Shown here: positions 11,966 through 21,864 of the stretch, in pieces
Position numbering within the stretch: the first letter of the stretch is position 1
Layout of the letters: the number at the start of each line of letters is the position of its first letter
NCBI GenBank assembly: GCA_043228905.1
Contig: JBHGNT010000015.1
Span: forward strand, 496,001-560,000
DNA: 64,000 bases
Direction: 5' to 3'
DNA from: Azolla caroliniana
Lineage: Eukaryota; Polypodiophyta
Notes under the pieces: generated by a model
Seen by the model: only the letters and a program-made list of their open reading frames with translations
The model's database searches: none
What the model was told of the DNA's origin: nothing
Translations under genes and position numbers: made by a program

Positions 11966-12346
11966 TGTAAAGAATCGGGTAAGATTCTTGTGTAGCGGAA
12001 TAGGTGTGAATTGTGTGTGTGTGTGTATGAGAGAGAGAGAGAGAGAGGAGTGAAAACACAGAGTATACGCAAGGGTAAGTATATTCACAAAGGAGAAAGA
12101 CTCAACCAAATACAAGGTGGGAGGAGGGTGCTTTATATAGTCACCCTCTCTCTTCATTAACTACAAGACTCATGGAGCATGGGGAATGTGAAAACTCATA
12201 AGTTATCTGTCATAGAATATGATTCTATGACTCATACTAAATGCTAGAATACAAAGTGGTGACATAATGGTGACTCTTGACCGTTGGAGTGTCTATTCAC
12301 TCTCAAGGTGAGTTCACACACTAGACCAAGTTGAGCTTTCTCAACA
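11966..12346 (-). repeat. Copia-2 3' LTR
   Basis: TGTAAAGAATC...TCTCAACA, 381 bp, with a GT/GA microsatellite near 12008-12044. It is followed on the plus strand by CGCCCCTCAAGCTCAAG, the complement of a purine-rich tract. Confidence 0.87.
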
Positions 12347-12588
12347 CGCCCCTCAAGCTCAAGTCGGGTCGGTTTCAGACGGTATCCGAAATCCGCGTCG
12401 ACTCGTGTCGACTCGCATTTATGCGGAGTTGCAGAATCCGTGCTCCAGCTTGCGTTGTGTGTAGTTGTGAAGTCTGCGCTTCGGCTTGCGTCTTTCTTTG
12501 CGCGGTAGATCGGCTCTTCGCGGCTTCGTTGCGCGGTTGTGTAATCCACGCGTTATTACGTAGTGTGCGTAGTTTGCGGAATCCACAC

Positions 12589-13224
12589 TGTCGAGTTGTT
12601 ACACTCTTCGCGTGTGGAAACAGGCGGGACCGCAGGGGCCTTGAACCAAGGAGCGGGAGAAAGAAGAGAGAGAGGGAGAAGTCTTGCAGAAACACAGAGG
12701 GAGAAGGAGAGAACAAAGTCTTAATTACAAATCAAATGATTACAACCGGCAAGCCGGCAACGGACCCAACTCAGGTGAACACACACACACAATGCTCACA
12801 TGCCAAGCACAAAAACGTGAAGGGAGAGCCTCTGATGGAAGCGCAGGGGCTGTCCACGAAGTAGAGGCAGCGATCCCCAAAACCCGCAGAGAATGACCAT
12901 CGAAGGAGGAGAGAGAGAGCTCGTTACACAGTCCGGCAGCACTTCGTCCTCGCTAATCCCCGATGGATCGTTCTTCCTTCCCTTCTTCCTTATATAGGTC
13001 GTCGAGGCAGGCCGTTGCACCCTCGTTTCCATCAAATTATTCTCTGTCCTTTCGGACTGAGATACTCGTTGATTCCCTAGACTTTCGATGCGTGACATCT
13101 AGTCTATTTACACCCACCGTCCTACTCCTAGTTATGTACAAGGTTAATTGGTGTGGGAAAGTGTGGGGCCGGTTCATGCGCCTTGCTTCGTCGATTCCGG
13201 TTCTGGCCGGTTTTCTTCACGACA
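12589..13224 (-). repeat. Solo LTR related to the Gypsy-minus family, inside Copia-2 3' untranslated region
   Basis: Runs from TGTCGAG to GGTTTTCTTCACGACA. Both ends match the Gypsy-minus LTR (21865-22456), and so do internal strings such as GCACTTCGTCCTC, but most of the body has diverged. A TATA-like TATATAGG (complement) lies at ~12990. No gypsy internal sequence adjoins it. Flanks are CACAC and ACGCA, so no clear target duplication remains. Confidence 0.7.
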
Positions 13225-13249
13225 ACGCATTATTGCGTAGCGTCTTCAG

Positions 13250-15904
13250 TATTCCCCCTCAAGCTTGGCATGTCAGGGATCATCAATCTGAGATCGGTCA
13301 TAAATTGTCATAGCTTGTCGGCTCCTAAGGCTTTAGTGAAGATGTCAGCCGTTTGAAGATTTGTGCTAATGTGTTGTAGGTTGACATCGCCAGCTAGAAC
13401 GCGCTCTCAGATGAAGTGATAGTGCACTTCGATGTGCTTTGTCCGCGCATGGAACACCGGGTTCCGAGCCAGATAGATACTGCTCATGTTGTCGCAGTAA
13501 AGGGAAGTCGGATCCTCGATGGGTACGCCCAGATCCTTCAAAATCCTCTTGAGCCATACGACTTCACACGCAGCTACGATTGCGCCCGTGTATTCCGCCT
13601 CCGTACTCGAAAGAGCGACGATAGGAGGCTTCTTGCTACTCCAGGATATTGCTCCGCTGCCGAGGGAGAAAACAAATACGGAGGTTGATCTTCTATCGGC
13701 TTTGTAGTTGGCCCAGTCGGCGTCTGTGTACCCCTCGAGTCGTATTGGCACTGTAGTCTTGTAGAGGATGCCGCAATCCATTATGCCGCTCACGTATCGT
13801 AGAACTCGCTTAGCGCAATCCAAGTGAGCATCACGCGGTGTTTGCATGAATTGGCTAAGGAGCCCGACCGGATAACTGAGATCGGGTCAAGTGATCGTGA
13901 GGTAGATGAGACTCCCGATGAGTTGCCGATACTGAGTCGGCTCACACGCTTTGGTGCCGGAGTTCGCATCTAGTTTTAGATTGCGATCGAGTGGGGTTGC
14001 CACCGATTTTCACTCAGCCATACCAAACTTGTATCACAAGTTGAGGATGTAGTGTCGTTGAGAGATCAGGATTCCGGCCGGAGTTCGAATTACCTCGATG
14101 CCGAGGAAGTAGTGGAGCTCCTTCATGTCCATCATCTTGAACTTGTCGGAAAGGAGGGATTTGACCTTATTGATTTCGACGAGGTGCTCACCTCCAATGA
14201 CTAGGTCATCCACATATAAGATGATGACGATCAGACTTGCGGAATAGCTTCGTATGTAGAGGGAGTTGTCCGATTTTGACATACGGAAGCCAATTTGATG
14301 AAGATATTGCGTTATCTTCGAATGCCAAGCACACGGTGCTTGCTTGAGGCCATAGAGTGGCTTCTTGAGTCGGCATACAACTTTCAGATGGGTGCTCAAG
14401 TTGAAGCCGGGTGGTTGTATCATGTACACCTCCTCTTCTAATTCTCCTTGTAGAAAGGCGTTCTTGACATCCATTTAATGGAGGTCCCACCCTTTCGTCG
14501 TGGCAAGCGCAATTACAATTCGTACCATCGTCATCTTTGCCACCGGGGCAAAGGTCTCTTCGTAGTCAATTCCGTGCGTTTGTGCGTAGCCTTTCGCTAC
14601 GAGTCGCGCTTCGTAGTGGTTGACGGAAGCGTCGGCATTGTACTTCACTTTGTAAATCCATCTGCATCCAATCACCTTTTTGTGTGGTGAGGTGGGAACA
14701 AGATCCCACGTCTCGTTCTTGTGTAGTGCCTGCATCTCCTCATTCATGGCTTCGATCCATCGTGGATCCTTGGCTGCTTCGGAAAAGGTTTCCGGCTCCC
14801 GTACTGTTGCTACCTTCATCATAAAGGTGTAATGGTACGCCATATAATCGTTGTAGCCGAATCGGCTTACAGGGTTCTTTTCACGGGTGGATCGGCGGAG
14901 CTTTTCATTTGCAGAGATCGGGGCTTTCTTAGCTCCAATTGGTACATCGAAGCCGCCGAACTAACTGTCGAGTGAGTGAGTCGACTCATTGTCGTCGAAG
15001 CGATCATCTTCGTATTCCGACATTTTCGCCTTGCCTTTGTCCATCTTCGGGCTAGGCCGTGATGTCCTTTGATCATTCAAAGGCTCTTGTGGTCCGCTCA
15101 GTCAGATTGTGATCGGATTGTCTTCGAACATGCGCGTAAGGCGATCTTCATCCTCTATTTCTTGTTCGGCGGATTCCAGGTTGAGCGGAGGCAGAGTCGA
15201 AGTTGTCTCTTGTGCGTACTAGGATGCGGACTCGTAAAAAACGACGTCTCGACTTACTCGAGATTTTCGAGTTGAGGGGTTGTAGCACTTGTACCCCTTT
15301 TGCTCCACTAAGTATCCTACGAGGATACATTTCTCCGACTTCGGGTCAAGTTTTTGACGCTTCTCGTCGGGGATGTGCACGTACGCTATTGCGCCGAATA
15401 TCCAGATGTGCGATAAGTCCGGCTACTTTCCGAAGTATTTTTCGTGCGGAGTGATCTCGTGCACGTCGGATGTTGTGCACCGATTCATTAGGTAGACGTC
15501 CGTATTTGCAGCTTCGGCCCAATATGACTTGGGCATATGCTTCTCGTTCATCATGGCCCGTGCTACTTTGAGGATGTGCCGATTTTTGCGCTCGGCTACG
15601 CCGTTTTGTTGCGGAGTGTGTCAGCAAGTGAATTCTCGCCGAATTCCTTCCTTTCGGAGATACGCCGTGAAATCGTCCGAGAAGTACTCCTTGCCGCCAT
15701 CCGATCGAAGGCAACGTATATGTCGGCCCGTGGCTGTCTCGACTTCATTCTTGAGTGTTTGGAAGTATCTGAACACTTCGCTCTTTTGCTGCATCGGGTA
15801 GATCCAAGTGTGCCTAGAGAAGTCGTCGATGAAGAGCACGTAATATCGGCATCCGCCGAATGTAGCTGTCTACATTGGTCCCCATACGTCGGAATGGACT
15901 ACGT
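13250..15904 (-). pseudogene. Copia-2 pol: integrase core, RT and RNase H, with many stops
   Basis: Leftwards from 15904: integrase (FIDDFSRHTWIYP, CLRSDGGKEYF, then TPQQNGVAERKN after a stop), the integrase C-terminal region (15148-15714), RT (14475-14843 and 14034-14474, with [21 protein letters not shown] and YVDDLVIGG) and RNase H (13407-13847, EGYTDADWA, STEAEY). Most inactivating stops sit where CGA or CAA is expected in the family (for example at 14472, ~14037, ~13908 and ~13405), as left by C-to-T change. The gene starts in the 19520-21150 block, from which it is cut off by the TR-GAG insertion. Confidence 0.85.
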
Positions 15905-16047
15905 TGTCGTAGTGTATTTCGTACACTACGTGAAAAAGTAAAAATAATATAACCGATTTAATTACATATAAATAAATAAAATAAGAATATTAAGATATTT
16001 ATCACCAATAAATAAAATAAGAATATCAAGATATTTATCACGTGCAT

Positions 16048-16112
16048 AGGGCAAGATTCGAACCCTGTACCTCCACATAGCCAAACCTCAACTTTACCAT
16101 TATGCTACCTTA
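16048..16112 (-). other. tRNA-like (SINE-type) Pol III promoter remnant in TR-GAG 5' LTR
   Basis: The minus strand reads TAGCATAATGG (A-box-like, 16097-16107), then about 33 nt, then GGTTCGAATCT (B-box-like, 16054-16064). The second LTR has the same segment at ~18881-18945 with GGTTTGAATCC. Each copy differs from the perfect B-box GGTTCGAATCC by one pyrimidine change. A tRNA-derived SINE captured in the LTR is plausible; no complete tRNA fold is claimed. Confidence 0.45.
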
Positions 16113-16134
16113 TCTTTAGTGTTCTATAAATAGA

Positions 16135-16142
16135 TTTAATAA
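16135..16142 (+). promoter_or_regulatory. Putative TATA box of TR-GAG LTR
   Basis: TATAAATA in the context TTCTATAAATAGATT, sense orientation, about 230 bp into the LTR; a second copy is at 18968-18975. It fits a Pol II LTR promoter. Confidence 0.55.
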
Positions 16143-16424
16143 CTATAAGTGCTTTATTTGCGCCTACCTTTATTAAAAAGGTAAATCATGCATTTTTAGA
16201 GTGCGTGAATATTTTATAGAAAAACGCAAGCAACTAAAAAGTGACTCATGCACATCTAGCGTGCATGAGCACTATATTTAGCAAATAAAAGCAAGGATTA
16301 AAAAAGCATGTAGTTATGCTTAGTCTCTCCCATCACTACATAAGGATGGGGAGCACAATGTAATAGGTGTGTGAAATATTTGGAAATTGGATATATTTCC
16401 GAAAACACCAACCGATTAATATAA

Positions 16425-16558
16425 TCGTGGGATTCACGAAAATAATATAATCTATACTTGTGGGATTCACAAGTTTCTTATATCTTTCTTTCAATCTAAA
16501 TACATATTTTTATCTAAATATTGATTAATCGAATACAATACACTCGTGGGATTCACGA
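16425..16558 (+). other. Three hairpins with a conserved GGATT loop
   Basis: TCGTG-GGATT-CACGA at 16425-16439, ACTTGTG-GGATT-CACAAGT at 16456-16474, and TCGTG-GGATT-CACGA at 16544-16558. The loop is constant while one stem pair changes in a matched way (C:G to T:A). They recur in the right LTR at 19258, 19289 and 19377. They lie downstream of the TATA box and so would be transcribed. Confidence 0.6.
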
Positions 16559-16689
16559 AATTTCTATCTCTCTTTCTAATAATCTATTCATTACTAGCCT
16601 CATCTCATATTCTTCTTTCTCCTAGTCCAAAACCCCAGTGGTTCCCACCCGACTCACGCAACGATCCGGAGCCGAAAGGCACGACACAG

Positions 16690-16706
16690 TTGGTGAACCC
16701 GACGTG
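16690..16706 (+). other. Putative TR-GAG primer-binding site
   Basis: TTGGTGAACCCGACGTG starts three bases after the LTR end. It begins with the TGG typical of tRNA primer sites. I cannot assign the tRNA without a search. Confidence 0.5.
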
Positions 16707-16724
16707 AAGGCGGGTGGCAAGGAG

Positions 16725-18446
16725 ATGGAGAATCAACAAGAGGCAATGAGCATAACGATGATGATGATGTTCGAGCGGATGCTAGAAGAACAACGAGTGA
16801 TGTCGGAGATCACGGGGGCAGTAAAGCGGCTCGTACAACGAAACAGACAATTCAACGGAAACGATGTGTCACGCTATCTACGTGACTACAAGGCGGAGAT
16901 GATACGATGTGGGATACCGGAAGGATTGCAAGTGACATCCTTCAATCGGGTGGCCACGGATGAGCTACAAGAGAGAATCCACAAGATACGGCAACAAAAC
17001 TCGACATGGGGGTCATTCGAAGAAGCTTTACGAGAGGCATATGATTACAAGAGATCAAAGGGACAAGATCGGCGAAAATTCGACGAATGGGTGGCATCGG
17101 AGAAGACCCACCAAAGTGCAACACAAGCATTCCTAGAGTTCGAGCATCGTTTTGCTCGACTCTCGGAGCAGGAACAAAGATTGGTGGGGGAGGACAAAGT
17201 CCTAATGTTCGTAAGATCGATTGATCGGAAAGAAAGGAAGGACATCGGGATTGAACTCGAAGACGATGACGGTGCGAATGGTCTTACCGAAGATTGGGCC
17301 GAAGTCCAAAGGGTATGCCGGAGACATGATGAGAGGAAGATGAGAATCTTGTCAACAACATGGCCGATGAAGGATGGTCGATTGAAGACAAACGATGGAG
17401 CCGATATGAAGGCCGAAATACAACATGATGGTGCGACGGAAGAGGGTGTAAAACAAGCTACCCTCTTGTCTTGCGAAAGAACAACGACAAAGGATAAGGC
17501 CGATAACCCAAGTGTAGAAGAAGATTTCGGAATACAAGTGTCCGAAACATCGGGTGAAAAAGGGGTAAGCATAATTGATGTTTGCATAATTGATGCAGTG
17601 AAAGAGAGCAAGGAGGACTTGATTGAGGAGGTCGCCACGAAACATGACATCGAATCGAAGGTGGCTATGGACGAATCAATGGCGGATGGCCATATCGAGA
17701 CTTCCCCACCACTGATTCTAGAGACTCCGGCGGTTGCGTTCGAAAGGCAACGTGAGACCGAAGAGACGGAAGGTGGCGGAGAGAAAACAAAGGTCGAAGT
17801 CGATGCATACGAAGGAGAGATAGCCGAGAATATGGCTATGGGTGAAACAATGGAGGATGATAATACCGAGGATTCCTGCCCACTAATCCTAGAGACTTCG
17901 GCGGTTGTATTCGAGAACCAACGTGAGACCGGAGAGACAGGAGGTGGCGGCAAGAAAGGTAAAGTCGGAAGCCGTTTCGGATGGAAGGTGATCCGGACAG
18001 GATTCCGATCTGAAAGAAAGCCGAACCGGGTAAAAGAGGATTCGACCAAAAGTCGACCCGAAAGAAAGCCGAACCGAAAGGAAGAGAATTCGGCCGAAAG
18101 ACGACACAAACGAAAGCCGAACCGGGCGAATGAGGATTCGGCCGAAAGACGACCCGAAAGAAAGCCGACCCGAAAAGGGGTCGACTCGGTCAAAACCGAT
18201 CGACTGAGTCTGACTTGGTTGAACGCGAATATGGATGGAAGCCGACCTAGCCGAAAGCCGATCGGACAGAAGCTAATCCGACTCAATTGGAGGTTGGACC
18301 GGTCGAGGCTGGTGAAAACGAGGAAAAGAAAGCCAACCAAAACCGAAACCGATAGATCGAAACCGAGCCGGAAGGAGACCAACTCAATCGAAACCGAACA
18401 ACCGATTCCGATTCGGCCGAATACGAATCCGATCGGAAGCCGATGA
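16725..18446 (+). CDS. Gag protein of TR-GAG element, 573 residues
   Basis: Starts at the first ATG after the primer site (MENQQEAMSITMMMMF). The upstream open frame lies in the LTR and begins at GTG. Residues ~40-215 are Ty3/gypsy Gag-like and align with the Gypsy-minus-1 Gag of this window: FNGNDVSRYL with FSGKDATKYL, FEHRFARLS with FEERFARLS, VLMFVRSIDRKERK with VLLFVKSMDKRDRD, and WAEVQRVCRR with WAAVKRVCGR. The C-terminal part has two acidic repeats containing PLILET.AV.FE.QRET, then about four 16-residue basic repeats (ERKPNRxxEDSxxxRP). There is no CCHC zinc knuckle; the basic repeats may do the RNA binding instead (inference). Likely role: particle protein for the element's own RNA, with enzymes supplied by a full gypsy element. 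Confidence 0.85.
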   Translation: MENQQEAMSITMMMMFERMLEEQRVMSEITGAVKRLVQRNRQFNGNDVSRYLRDYKAEMIRCGIPEGLQVTSFNRVATDELQERIHKIRQQNSTWGSFEEALREAYDYKRSKGQDRRKFDEWVASEKTHQSATQAFLEFEHRFARLSEQEQRLVGEDKVLMFVRSIDRKERKDIGIELEDDDGANGLTEDWAEVQRVCRRHDERKMRILSTTWPMKDGRLKTNDGADMKAEIQHDGATEEGVKQATLLSCERTTTKDKADNPSVEEDFGIQVSETSGEKGVSIIDVCIIDAVKESKEDLIEEVATKHDIESKVAMDESMADGHIETSPPLILETPAVAFERQRETEETEGGGEKTKVEVDAYEGEIAENMAMGETMEDDNTEDSCPLILETSAVVFENQRETGETGGGGKKGKVGSRFGWKVIRTGFRSERKPNRVKEDSTKSRPERKPNRKEENSAERRHKRKPNRANEDSAERRPERKPTRKGVDSVKTDRLSLTWLNANMDGSRPSRKPIGQKLIRLNWRLDRSRLVKTRKRKPTKTETDRSKPSRKETNSIETEQPIPIRPNTNPIGSR

Positions 18447-18737
18447 AACCGAAAGTCGATCGGACGAGAGCGATCCGGAAAAAAGTCAAGGTTGATGAAG
18501 ACAAGAAAGAGGCCAGTAAAAGACACTACCACGAATGACAAGGGCCAAGAATATGACGAGAGAGAACAAAGAATATGGTGGATCGGATGGCGACAATGGT
18601 TCGGGTGGAAAGAATGGGTCTACTCAAAATGGAGAGACAAAGTTGACATAGCGGGACAAACGGAGGATGAAGGGGAGACAACGAGCATCGGCAACTTCGG
18701 CACATACCAGAGGATGTGCGGGTTCGGAGGGGGCGAG
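18447..18737 (+). other. TR-GAG 3' untranslated region and polypurine tract
   Basis: Between the Gag stop and the right LTR. The last bases, GGTTCGGAGGGGGCGAG (18721-18737), form the polypurine tract. An open frame from 18492 extends into the LTR but resembles nothing I know. Confidence 0.7.
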
Positions 18738-19519
18738 TGTCGTAGTGTATTTCGTACACTACGTGAAAAAGTAAAAATAATATAACCGATTTAATTACAT
18801 ATAAATAAATAAAATAAGAATATTAAGATATTTATCACCAATAAATAAAATAAGAATATCAAGATATTTATCACGTGCATAGGGCAGGATTCAAACCCTG
18901 TACCTCCACATAGCCAAACCTCAACTTTACCATTATGCTACCTTATCTTTATTGTTCTATAAATAGATTTAATAACTATAAGTGCTTTATTTGCGCCTAC
19001 CTTTATTAAAAAGGTAAATCATGCATTTTTAGAGTGCGTGAATATTTTATAGAAAAACGCAAGCAACTAAAAAGTGACTCATGCACATCTAGCGTGCATG
19101 AGCACTATATTTAGCAAATAAAAGCAAGGATTAAAAAAGCATGTAGTTATGCTTAGTCTCTCCCATCACTACATAAGGATGGGGAGCACAATGTAATAGG
19201 TGTGTGAAATATTTGGAAATTGGATATATTTCCGAAAACACCAACCGATTAATATAATCGTGGGATTCACGAAAATAATATAATCTATACTTGTGGGATT
19301 CACAAGTTTCTTATATCTTTCTTTCAATCTAAATACATATTTTTATCTAAATATTGATTAATCGAATACAATACACTCGTGGGATTCACGAAATTTCTAT
19401 CTCTCTTTCTAATAATCTATTCATTACTAGCCTCATCTCATATTCTTCTTTCTCCTAGTCCAAAACCCCAGTGGTTCCCACCCGACTCACGCAACGATCC
19501 GGAGCCGAAAGGCACGACA
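18738..19519 (+). repeat. TR-GAG 3' LTR
   Basis: Same length (782 bp) and ends as the 5' LTR, with about three substitutions. It is followed by the ACGT target duplication (19520-19523), after which the Copia-2 reading resumes. Confidence 0.92.
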
Positions 19520-21150
19520 ACGTCGAGTAGACCTTTGCTCACGTTCCGCTCTTTCAGGAATGGGTGTCGGTGTTGCTTGCTGAATTGGCACACTTCGCAT
19601 ACACCTTCAATCTCCTTCTCTTTGAATGTCGGGAGTCCGATGACGACTCCTTTCGATTTTATTGCTTTGAGCTTTTGGAGATTTATATGGCAATCCGCTT
19701 GTGCCATAACTCTATGTCGGAGTCGGCTTTCATGCCCATTGTAAACATGGCCGATTTCATTTCGTGTGAGTCGAGAATGAACATTCGACCCTCTCTTCGT
19801 CCACGTGCGATGAGTCGGCCCTCTTTTTCGATGAAGCGACCGCCTTGATTAAATCGAACTTGCATCCCTTGCTCTACAATTTGGCCGACGGAGACCAAAT
19901 TCTTTGTCATGGTCAGTACATGCAAGACATTTTTAATGTAATTTTGCTTACCTTCTTTTCCGAACAGAACATTGCCGATGTGCCAAATCGGGTGCATAGT
20001 GTCATCTCCGGTTTCGACATAACCGAGTCGCTCCGGCTCTCGAAGTTCGAGAAACCATTCTTTATGGGATGTCATATGGTTTGAGGCTCCGGAGTCAACA
20101 AACCATACATCCTCCGGATTGAGGGCACTAGTTGAGGTAGAGGCTGACATAGAGTTTGCTCTATGTTTCATCATGAACATACCGCCACGGTTAGAGTTAC
20201 GTGCATACATTCTGCCACAATCTTGGTAGTCGGAGTTGTTCACGTACATTCCACTATACTCTTCATAGTCGGAATTGTGCGCGAAATTCGTGAGTTGTCG
20301 GCATGTCGGCTTGTGGAAGCCGATTCATGCATCTTCTTTCGGCACTCTTCTTCGTAGTGCCAAGGTTTCCGCAATATCCGCATTCGGTTGCGTTTTGACA
20401 GCTCGAGCCGAAGTGGAAGCTCCCCCTTCTTGCGAAGGTTCCTCGTTGGCTTCCGTTTTGCGGCCGAAATTGGGAGTTGTTATCATAGGTCGGACCTCGT
20501 CCACCTTGTCCTTGGCCGAATCGGCCTCTCGACCGAGTGTGTGTAGAGCATGTGGCCTTCCGACTCATTGCTCCTTGTACGCACGTGGTTTTCTTCGACC
20601 AATAGCATTGATTGGAGCTCGAAGAAGGAGGGAGATTTCTCCCGTGCTAGAACGGCGGTTCGCATCGCGCCGAACCGTGGTGCGAGGCCGCCGAGGTATA
20701 CTTGAGCCATCTCATCATCATCGATATTTATGCTTATTGAGCCGAGCGAATTGCAAAGCCCCTTGATCTTCGAGGTGTATGTCGTAATGGACATGTCCCT
20801 TTGTTGAATGTTGTTCAACTCTTGGCGAAGTTGAAGCCTTCTTGTAGTTGTGTTCGCGGCGAAAATCTTTCATAGATTTTCCCATGCCTCCTTCGGCGTC
20901 TTGGTTTCGCGAATGTAGCCGAGCATATGATTGTGAACACATGTCGTCAAGCAATACATCATGGGCTTGTGGCTTGCTCCCATGTCGCGTATCATGGAGT
21001 CGCTTCGGCGGGTCGGTCTTCATGCGCTCCTTTGATGTAGCTCCAATAGCCTTGTCCGACAAGGTATTGGTGCATCTTGTACTCCCAAGATGCGAAGTTG
21101 TTTCGATCCAACTTCTCGGTAGGGAGAGCGCTCCCCATTTGAGTATTCAT
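19520..21150 (-). pseudogene. Copia-2 gag, protease and integrase zinc-finger block, frameshifted
   Basis: Gag begins MNTQMGSALPTEKLDRNN near 21150. A UBN2-type Gag core (20483-21062, VYLGGLAPRFGAM, LARE) is broken by shifts, and the CGYCG zinc knuckle near 20370 is also shifted. The protease motif VDSGASNHMT, the GAG-pre-integrase region and ELWHKR are in 19683-20249. The integrase HHCC finger (CEVCQFSKQHRHPF) is at ~19560-19610. Reading then meets the TR-GAG insertion and continues at 15904. The TA-, GA- and GT-rich flank to the right leads to the primer site and 5' LTR. Confidence 0.82.
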
Positions 21151-21299
21151 TATGTCGATTCTTCTTCTTCTTCTTCTCTCTTCGAATGCGAGCTAGGTAG
21201 CGAAGCTACGATGGCGATGAGCCGGTTCTTGGTCGTCGGCGTGGAGCACAACACACGATCACCATGAGGTGAATTGGCTAGATCGAACTACCAAACCTT

Positions 21300-21311
21300 G
21301 CTCTGATACCA
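21300..21311 (-). other. Copia-2 primer-binding site
   Basis: TGGTATCAGAGC on the minus strand, directly abutting the 5' LTR that starts at 21312. Matches initiator tRNA-Met. Confidence 0.88.
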
Positions 21312-21355
21312 TGTAAAGAATCGGGTAAGATTCTTGTGTAGCGGAATAGGTGTGA

Positions 21356-21411
<56 letters not shown>

Positions 21412-21707
21412 ACAAAGAGAGAGAGAGAGAGAGAGAAGGAGTGAAAACACAGAGTATACGCAAGGGTAAGTATATTCACAAAGGAGAAAGACTCAACCAA
21501 ATAAAAGGTGGGAGGAGGGTGCTTTATATAGTCACCCTCTCTCTTCATTAACTACAAGACTCATGGAGCATGGGGAATGTGAAAGCTCATAAGTTATGTG
21601 TCATAGAATATGATTCTATGACTCATACTAAATGCTAGAATACAAAGTGGTGACATAATGGTGACTCTTGACCGTTGGAGTGTCTATTCACTCTCAGGGT
21701 GAGTTCA
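21312..21707 (-). repeat. Copia-2 5' LTR, first segment
   Basis: Matches 11966-12320 with few substitutions. The (GT)n tract (~21360-21409) is much longer than in the left LTR. Broken at GAGTTCA by Gypsy-plus; the rest of the LTR is at ~37987-38023. Confidence 0.87.
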
Positions 21708-21864
21708 TGTTACCGGCCGACAAAGGAGTCCACAGTGGGAAACAGAGAGTTAATTAAGTAGTAGGAATGTGGTTGTAATTAAGCTATGAGTGTGGACGGA
21801 CGGACCGGAAACGGTATGCCGTTCCGAATCCGGACCGATCCCGAACAGGTGCGGATGGCACCGT
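21708..21864 (+). repeat. Gypsy-plus 5' LTR, truncated
   Basis: 157 bp matching 37550-37706. It stops after GGATGGCACCGT, where the Gypsy-minus-1 LTR starts. The remaining ~280 bp of the LTR are not found to the right of Gypsy-minus-1. Confidence 0.87.

Larger units (their letters stand above)
15905..16686 (+). repeat. TR-GAG 5' LTR
   Basis: 782 bp. Begins with a perfect 9-bp stem, 5-base-loop inverted repeat (15908-15930). Has two copies of a ~35-bp AT-rich segment around AAGATATTTATCAC, a tRNA-like segment on the minus strand (~16048-16112), a TATA box TATAAATA (16135-16142) and three GGATT-loop hairpins (16425, 16456, 16544). Confidence 0.92.
15905..19519 (+). mobile_element. TR-GAG element: non-autonomous LTR retrotransposon encoding only Gag
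   Basis: Two 782-bp LTRs (15905-16686 and 18738-19519), both TGTCGTAG...GGCACGACA, differ at about three positions (near 16055, 16064 and 16119). The 4-bp target duplication ACGT flanks it at 15901-15904 and 19520-19523. A primer-binding-like TTGGTGAACCCGACGTG follows the left LTR (16690 on) and a purine tract GGTTCGGAGGGGGCGAG precedes the right LTR. The 2-kb interior holds one Gag frame and no protease, RT, RNase H or integrase. This matches the described TR-GAG class of plant non-autonomous elements, mobilised in trans. Near-identical LTRs indicate a recent insertion. Confidence 0.9.

Noticed and set aside
16638-16724. N-terminal extension of the TR-GAG Gag frame into the LTR
   Set aside because: It starts at GTG inside the LTR; the first ATG after the primer site (16725) is the natural start.
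17045-18541. Long minus-strand frame (498 codons) opposite the TR-GAG Gag
   Set aside because: Shadow of the Gag frame; Ser/Phe-rich reading complementary to the E/R-rich repeats, no motifs.
21360-21450. Poly-(HT) and poly-(CV) frames
   Set aside because: Readings of the GT/GA microsatellite in the Copia-2 LTR.
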